Below, piece after piece: positions 61,211 through 64,000 of a stretch of 64,000 bases of DNA. The DNA lies in the NCBI GenBank assembly GCA_017448795.1, contig JAFSKV010000020.1, forward strand, positions 52,442-116,441. The letters run 5' to 3'. This stretch comes from Synergistaceae bacterium (GTDB taxonomy: Bacteria > Synergistota > Synergistia > Synergistales > Aminobacteriaceae). Each line of letters starts with the position of its first letter. Positions within the stretch are counted from its first letter, which is position 1. The notes under the pieces are model-generated. The model saw only the letters and a list, made by a program, of their open reading frames with translations, was not told the DNA's origin and searched no databases. Position numbers and translations under genes: made by a program.

Positions 61211-62108
61211 GCCTCCTTAACCACGCGAAGAATGCCGGCTCAGTCATCATTATTCCCAAGACGATAGCAATTCCTCCGGCGGCTTTCGGCCATGTTATGA
61301 CTTCCGGCTCAGTCCCAAGAAATTCGGCCAATATCGGCGACACTGCCATAGTCATAATGATTTCGGTCGAGAATATCAATGACGTGTTCAGCGGACTCAC
61401 ATACCTTTGCGCGTAAACCTGGATTATCCCGTAAAGCCCCCTGATGAAGAAGCTCACGTAAATCACGCTCCCCCAGAACTCATGGTTGGACGGAAGCCCG
61501 AACGGTATACCCTTCACGAGGACTTCACACACCCACAGCACGAGGCTGAACACGAAGCAGAAGAACATCTGACCCATCGCTATGATTGACGGGTTGGACG
61601 AGGCCGAGTATTTCCCGACGCTCACGACATACAGCGCGAACGCAATGTTTGAGGCCATGAGGTAAAGCACGCTCACGTTCAGGAAGTCAGAGATTCCCGC
61701 CTCAGACATGAGCATTAACCCGGCGAACACCATAATGATTCCGCAGAATGTGCCTTTGTCGGGTATCTGCTTGTACTCAAGGAACATTATTGCCGCGATG
61801 AACACGAAATTTGTCGACAGTATAGCGTTCGTTACCGCCGGGCCTAGTCCTGACACTCCCATAAGCAGGAACACGTTGAACGCGACAAGCTGCGCGGAAA
61901 GTATCATGCTCTGCTTCACCTGCTTGGAGTCGAGACGGAACAGTTCCCCGAAGAAGAATGCCAGCGACATCACGAGGCCGATCAGGTTCGTTACGCAGAG
62001 GAACGCGAAGTGAGGGACGGAGTCAGGTACCCACATAAGGAAGACGTACTGTATTGACGCGAAGAATGTTATTGCGAAAAGTGATATGTTTGCTTCCAGC
62101 CTGTTCAT
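61188..62108 (-). CDS. EamA/DMT-family transporter
   Basis: 306 residues, ten predicted membrane helices in two EamA repeats (VLLMGVSGLGPAVTNAILSTNF-type first half, QRYVSPLNTSLIFSTEIIMTM-type second half). Members export metabolites or amino acids; the substrate is unknown. Coupled to the DUF2156 gene by a 4-bp overlap, which could mean it moves a lipid-related or amino-acid substrate. Confidence 0.88.
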   Translation of the reverse strand: MNRLEANISLFAITFFASIQYVFLMWVPDSVPHFAFLCVTNLIGLVMSLAFFFGELFRLDSKQVKQSMILSAQLVAFNVFLLMGVSGLGPAVTNAILSTNFVFIAAIMFLEYKQIPDKGTFCGIIMVFAGLMLMSEAGISDFLNVSVLYLMASNIAFALYVVSVGKYSASSNPSIIAMGQMFFCFVFSLVLWVCEVLVKGIPFGLPSNHEFWGSVIYVSFFIRGLYGIIQVYAQRYVSPLNTSLIFSTEIIMTMAVSPILAEFLGTEPEVITWPKAAGGIAIVLGIMMTEPAFFAWLRRLVVREKP

Positions 62109-63034
62109 TTTTCCGTTAATATATACTTGTCGAGAAGGAACACGGGTTTGTAGTGATTCTTGGCTGACCTTAGAGTCTCCGAGCCTATATCCTCCTCAAA
62201 GTTGATGTACTTTGTCCCCTCACAGCACAGACGAGCGAACTCATGCTTTGCGAACGGGTAAATATTCGGTATCTTGTGGTCGCAGTTCTCGTTGATCTCG
62301 TCAATGTAATCCTCAGAGAGCCTCGCGCCGTAAGCATACCCCTTCACAGTGCCGTCAATGAGAATCACAATCCCCGTCAGGCCCAGCGCGGACCAGTCAT
62401 CAAACGCAACCTGAATCCCTGCGTCCTCGCCTAGCACCTGCTCACGTTCCGCCGGGTCATTGCTCGCGTCAACCTTAGCCCTCAGCCATTCAGCCTGGAA
62501 ATCACGCACCGCCGGGATATTCGCCGGAGTCATCATGACAGTTTCAGCCCTCCCTGCGTAATCGCGTCCGAATCTCTGGAAGTCCCTCCGCTTGTAGGCC
62601 ATCTTTGCGCCCGAATACGTGGCGAGGCTCTGCGCGTCATAGATGTATTCCGACCAGTCTCGGCTGTATTCCTGCGTGAACATTCTGGGGAACATGGCCG
62701 TGATTGCGTCTCTTGCTGACTGTGTTACGGTCTGGAACTTCGCGCGGCAATCGTGGCTGTGAGCGTCGTCAAGAACATTCTGCACCGCCTGCCTCAGTGC
62801 CTCCGTGTCATCACGAGAGCCTAACGGGAAAAGGTAGACCCTCTCGCCGCCAGAGCAGAGATTAGCCCGGAGAGTGTACAGGAAGCCCTCATGCTCGCAG
62901 AGTGAGTCGCCGTATTTGTGCCTGAGACTCCATGACGACACAAAAGAGTGCTGGCATGACCCCTCGCCGTATCTGAACGTGTAGGAATCTGCCAGCGTCT
63001 TCATCCCCAGTGTGAGGGGCTGGAAGTTGAGCAT
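62105..63034 (-). CDS. DUF2156 / phosphatidylglycerol lysyltransferase C-terminal-like protein
   Basis: 309 residues with no membrane helix. Two GNAT-like halves; the C-terminus INFEEDIGSETLRSAKNHYKP (partial) is the typical DUF2156 ending. Membrane-bound relatives (MprF) transfer lysine from tRNA to lipid; soluble versions like this have unknown acceptors. It sits between the STAS gene (2 bp) and the transporter (4-bp overlap). Confidence 0.85.
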   Translation of the reverse strand: MLNFQPLTLGMKTLADSYTFRYGEGSCQHSFVSSWSLRHKYGDSLCEHEGFLYTLRANLCSGGERVYLFPLGSRDDTEALRQAVQNVLDDAHSHDCRAKFQTVTQSARDAITAMFPRMFTQEYSRDWSEYIYDAQSLATYSGAKMAYKRRDFQRFGRDYAGRAETVMMTPANIPAVRDFQAEWLRAKVDASNDPAEREQVLGEDAGIQVAFDDWSALGLTGIVILIDGTVKGYAYGARLSEDYIDEINENCDHKIPNIYPFAKHEFARLCCEGTKYINFEEDIGSETLRSAKNHYKPVFLLDKYILTEK

Positions 63035-63036
63035 TG

Positions 63037-63333
63037 CTACTCGATGTTCAGCAGCTCGTCGAAGCCTGTTACCTCGAAGATTTCCTTGATCTCCTGGTTC
63101 GCGTTCCTGACCGTCATTTTCCCCTGCTTGTTCATGAGCTTCTGAGCCTTGAGGAGAACGCGGAGTCCTGCTGATGACACGTAGACGAGCTTGGACATGT
63201 CGATTGTGAGGTCGGTTACGCCGTCGAGCTTGCCTGTGATTTCGGCTTCGAGCTGGGGGGCTGTGGTCGTGTCGAGGCGGCCGTCAAGCGAAATTGTGAG
63301 GGCTGAACCCTTTGCTTCTTTCGTGAGTTCCAT
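63037..63333 (-). CDS. STAS-domain anti-sigma factor antagonist
   Basis: 98 residues. STAS fold with DGRLDTTTAPQLEAEI and the phosphorylatable-serine loop LVYVSSAGLRVLL. In partner switching it is phosphorylated by an RsbW-like kinase and released by a PP2C phosphatase, all encoded in this run. AGGAGG upstream and a near-consensus promoter make it the likely first gene. Confidence 0.92.
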   Translation of the reverse strand: MELTKEAKGSALTISLDGRLDTTTAPQLEAEITGKLDGVTDLTIDMSKLVYVSSAGLRVLLKAQKLMNKQGKMTVRNANQEIKEIFEVTGFDELLNIE

Positions 63334-63380
63334 GTGAGATATTTCCTCCTGTTATGTTGGGATTGTTATTCATGGTAGAA

Positions 63381-63407
63381 ATTATCATTTTTTCCGCGCC
63401 CTGTCAA
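63381..63407 (-). promoter_or_regulatory. Promoter for the STAS-led signalling operon
   Basis: Minus strand: exact TTGACA (63407-63402), 15-bp spacer, GATAAT (63386-63381). It is ~50 bp before the STAS start and 13 bp after the stop of the upstream partial gene. Confidence 0.65.
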
Positions 63408-63419
63408 AATTTCGCGGCC

Positions 63420-64000
63420 TCATATCCTGACAATGAGATTGTTCGTGCCTAACGTGTTTGTGTACTGCACATCCCTCGACAGCTTCATGATGATGGACAG
63501 CCCCGCATCCCGTTCCCGGCTCTCAGTCAGCGCGTGGTAGTACTCTGTGAGGTTGAAGGGCTTGCAGTCGTCCCGCATCCGGATAATCAGCTCCTTGCCT
63601 TTTGCCACAAGCCGGGCGTTGATGCTGTGAGTCCTGCCGTCGTTGAAGCCATGTTCCGCGAGAAATGTAGCAAGCTCCTCCGTAACCAGCCCGTAAGTGT
63701 TCGCCCTCTTCATGTCAGCCCCGTGTTCCAGAGCGAAGGCGACCGCGACGTGAGACAGCTCGTAAACCTCATCCGTTGACCCGGCGATCACAGCGGCCTC
63801 GTCTTCAGGCCTGACCCCGAAACTCTCAGGCAGAAGAAGCATCTTGCCCCGGAAAGTCTCGCCCTCGCCGTTCACGTACACATAGGCCACAGCAACCGCA
63901 CTCAGCAGGGACATGCTGGCCACCCTTGAGACCCACGCCCCACGGTAGCCCATGACATTAAGCAGGAAGAACATGATAGGCACAATATTTCCGCACTCAA
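63420..64000 (-). CDS. C-terminal part of a membrane protein with HATPase-like tail (5' end outside window)
   Basis: The frame is open to the right edge; the internal GTG at 63983 is not the start. Visible: the end of a hydrophobic region (PIMFFLLNVMGYRGAWVSRVASM... AVAVAYVYV), then a cytoplasmic domain with VTEELATFLAEHG, ARLVAKGKELIIRMRDDCKPFN, and GLSIIMKLSRDVQYTNTLGTN. This resembles a GHKL ATPase but the N-box Asn is absent (EELATFL) and the G1 Gly is replaced (DDCKP), so ATP binding is doubtful. The membrane part looks MATE-like, but too little is visible to name it. Confidence 0.6.
   Translation of the reverse strand, partial: ECGNIVPIMFFLLNVMGYRGAWVSRVASMSLLSAVAVAYVYVNGEGETFRGKMLLLPESFGVRPEDEAAVIAGSTDEVYELSHVAVAFALEHGADMKRANTYGLVTEELATFLAEHGFNDGRTHSINARLVAKGKELIIRMRDDCKPFNLTEYYHALTESRERDAGLSIIMKLSRDVQYTNTLGTNNLIVRI

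Overview
The window looks like a chromosome segment of a motile, flagellated, diderm member of Synergistota (Synergistaceae-like). Three things support this. A secreted Ig-repeat protein ends in a SGCNASG-hydrophobic-Arg/Lys tail like the Synergist-CTERM sorting signal. There is a complete outer-membrane toolkit (bamA, lpxD, lpxC, fabZ, lpxA, a type II secretion system). Coding is dense and GC-rich, with frequent 4-bp start/stop overlaps and GTG/TTG starts. I saw no rRNA, tRNA, prophage, transposase or CRISPR.

Layout. 1-6.2 kb: the 3' end of a flagellin gene, an Ig-repeat surface protein, a YhcH-type cupin, a Sel1-repeat protein, mazG, and a secreted orphan. The orphan's promoter, ribosome binding site and first 14 codons are a diverged copy of those of the next gene. 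6.4-12.6 kb: a biotin-dependent carboxyltransferase subunit, then phoH-pgpH-ybeY-corC. 12.6-14.1 kb: an unexplained leader region and a broken two-repeat secreted-protein gene. 14.1-17.2 kb: gspH/gspG on the minus strand, divergent from a glycosyltransferase and a GDP-sugar reductase. 17.2-38.5 kb: a 21-kb minus-strand run of 18 nearly gapless genes (hisZ-hisG-hisD, acyl-ACP thioesterase, trkA-trkH, membrane spermidine-synthase-like protein, O-antigen ligase-like protein, then gspJ-K-L-M-N-C, a secretin-N0/PDZ/PDZ hybrid, gspI-D-E, a SnoaL-like protein and gspF).

38.6-46.3 kb (plus strand): a histidine phosphatase, a sigma factor with an overlapping single-pass membrane protein, bamA, an envelope orphan, then lpxD-lpxC-fabZ-lpxA. 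46.4-55.3 kb: pgm, an FkbM methyltransferase preceded by seven perfect 13-bp tandem repeats (a probable phase switch), two pilin-like genes, an S4 RNA-binding protein, eno-ridA-yajC-secD-secF. 55.3-64 kb (minus strand): a signalling island with a STAS antagonist, an RsbW-like kinase, two SpoIIE-type phosphatases, a P-loop ATPase fused to a cNMP-binding domain, two membrane proteins with degenerate ATPase-like tails, an EamA transporter and a DUF2156 (LPG-synthase-like) protein.

How the parts fit: much of the window builds, secretes through or decorates the outer membrane. SecDF-YajC exports precursors, BamA and the Lpx enzymes build the outer membrane, the T2SS moves proteins across it, and the O-antigen ligase-like protein, sugar genes and FkbM methyltransferase modify surface glycans. 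The best candidates for something undescribed are the T2SS locus with its duplicated GspC/GspD-derived hybrid and SnoaL-like insert, the partner-switching/membrane island at the right end, and the repeat-controlled methyltransferase.
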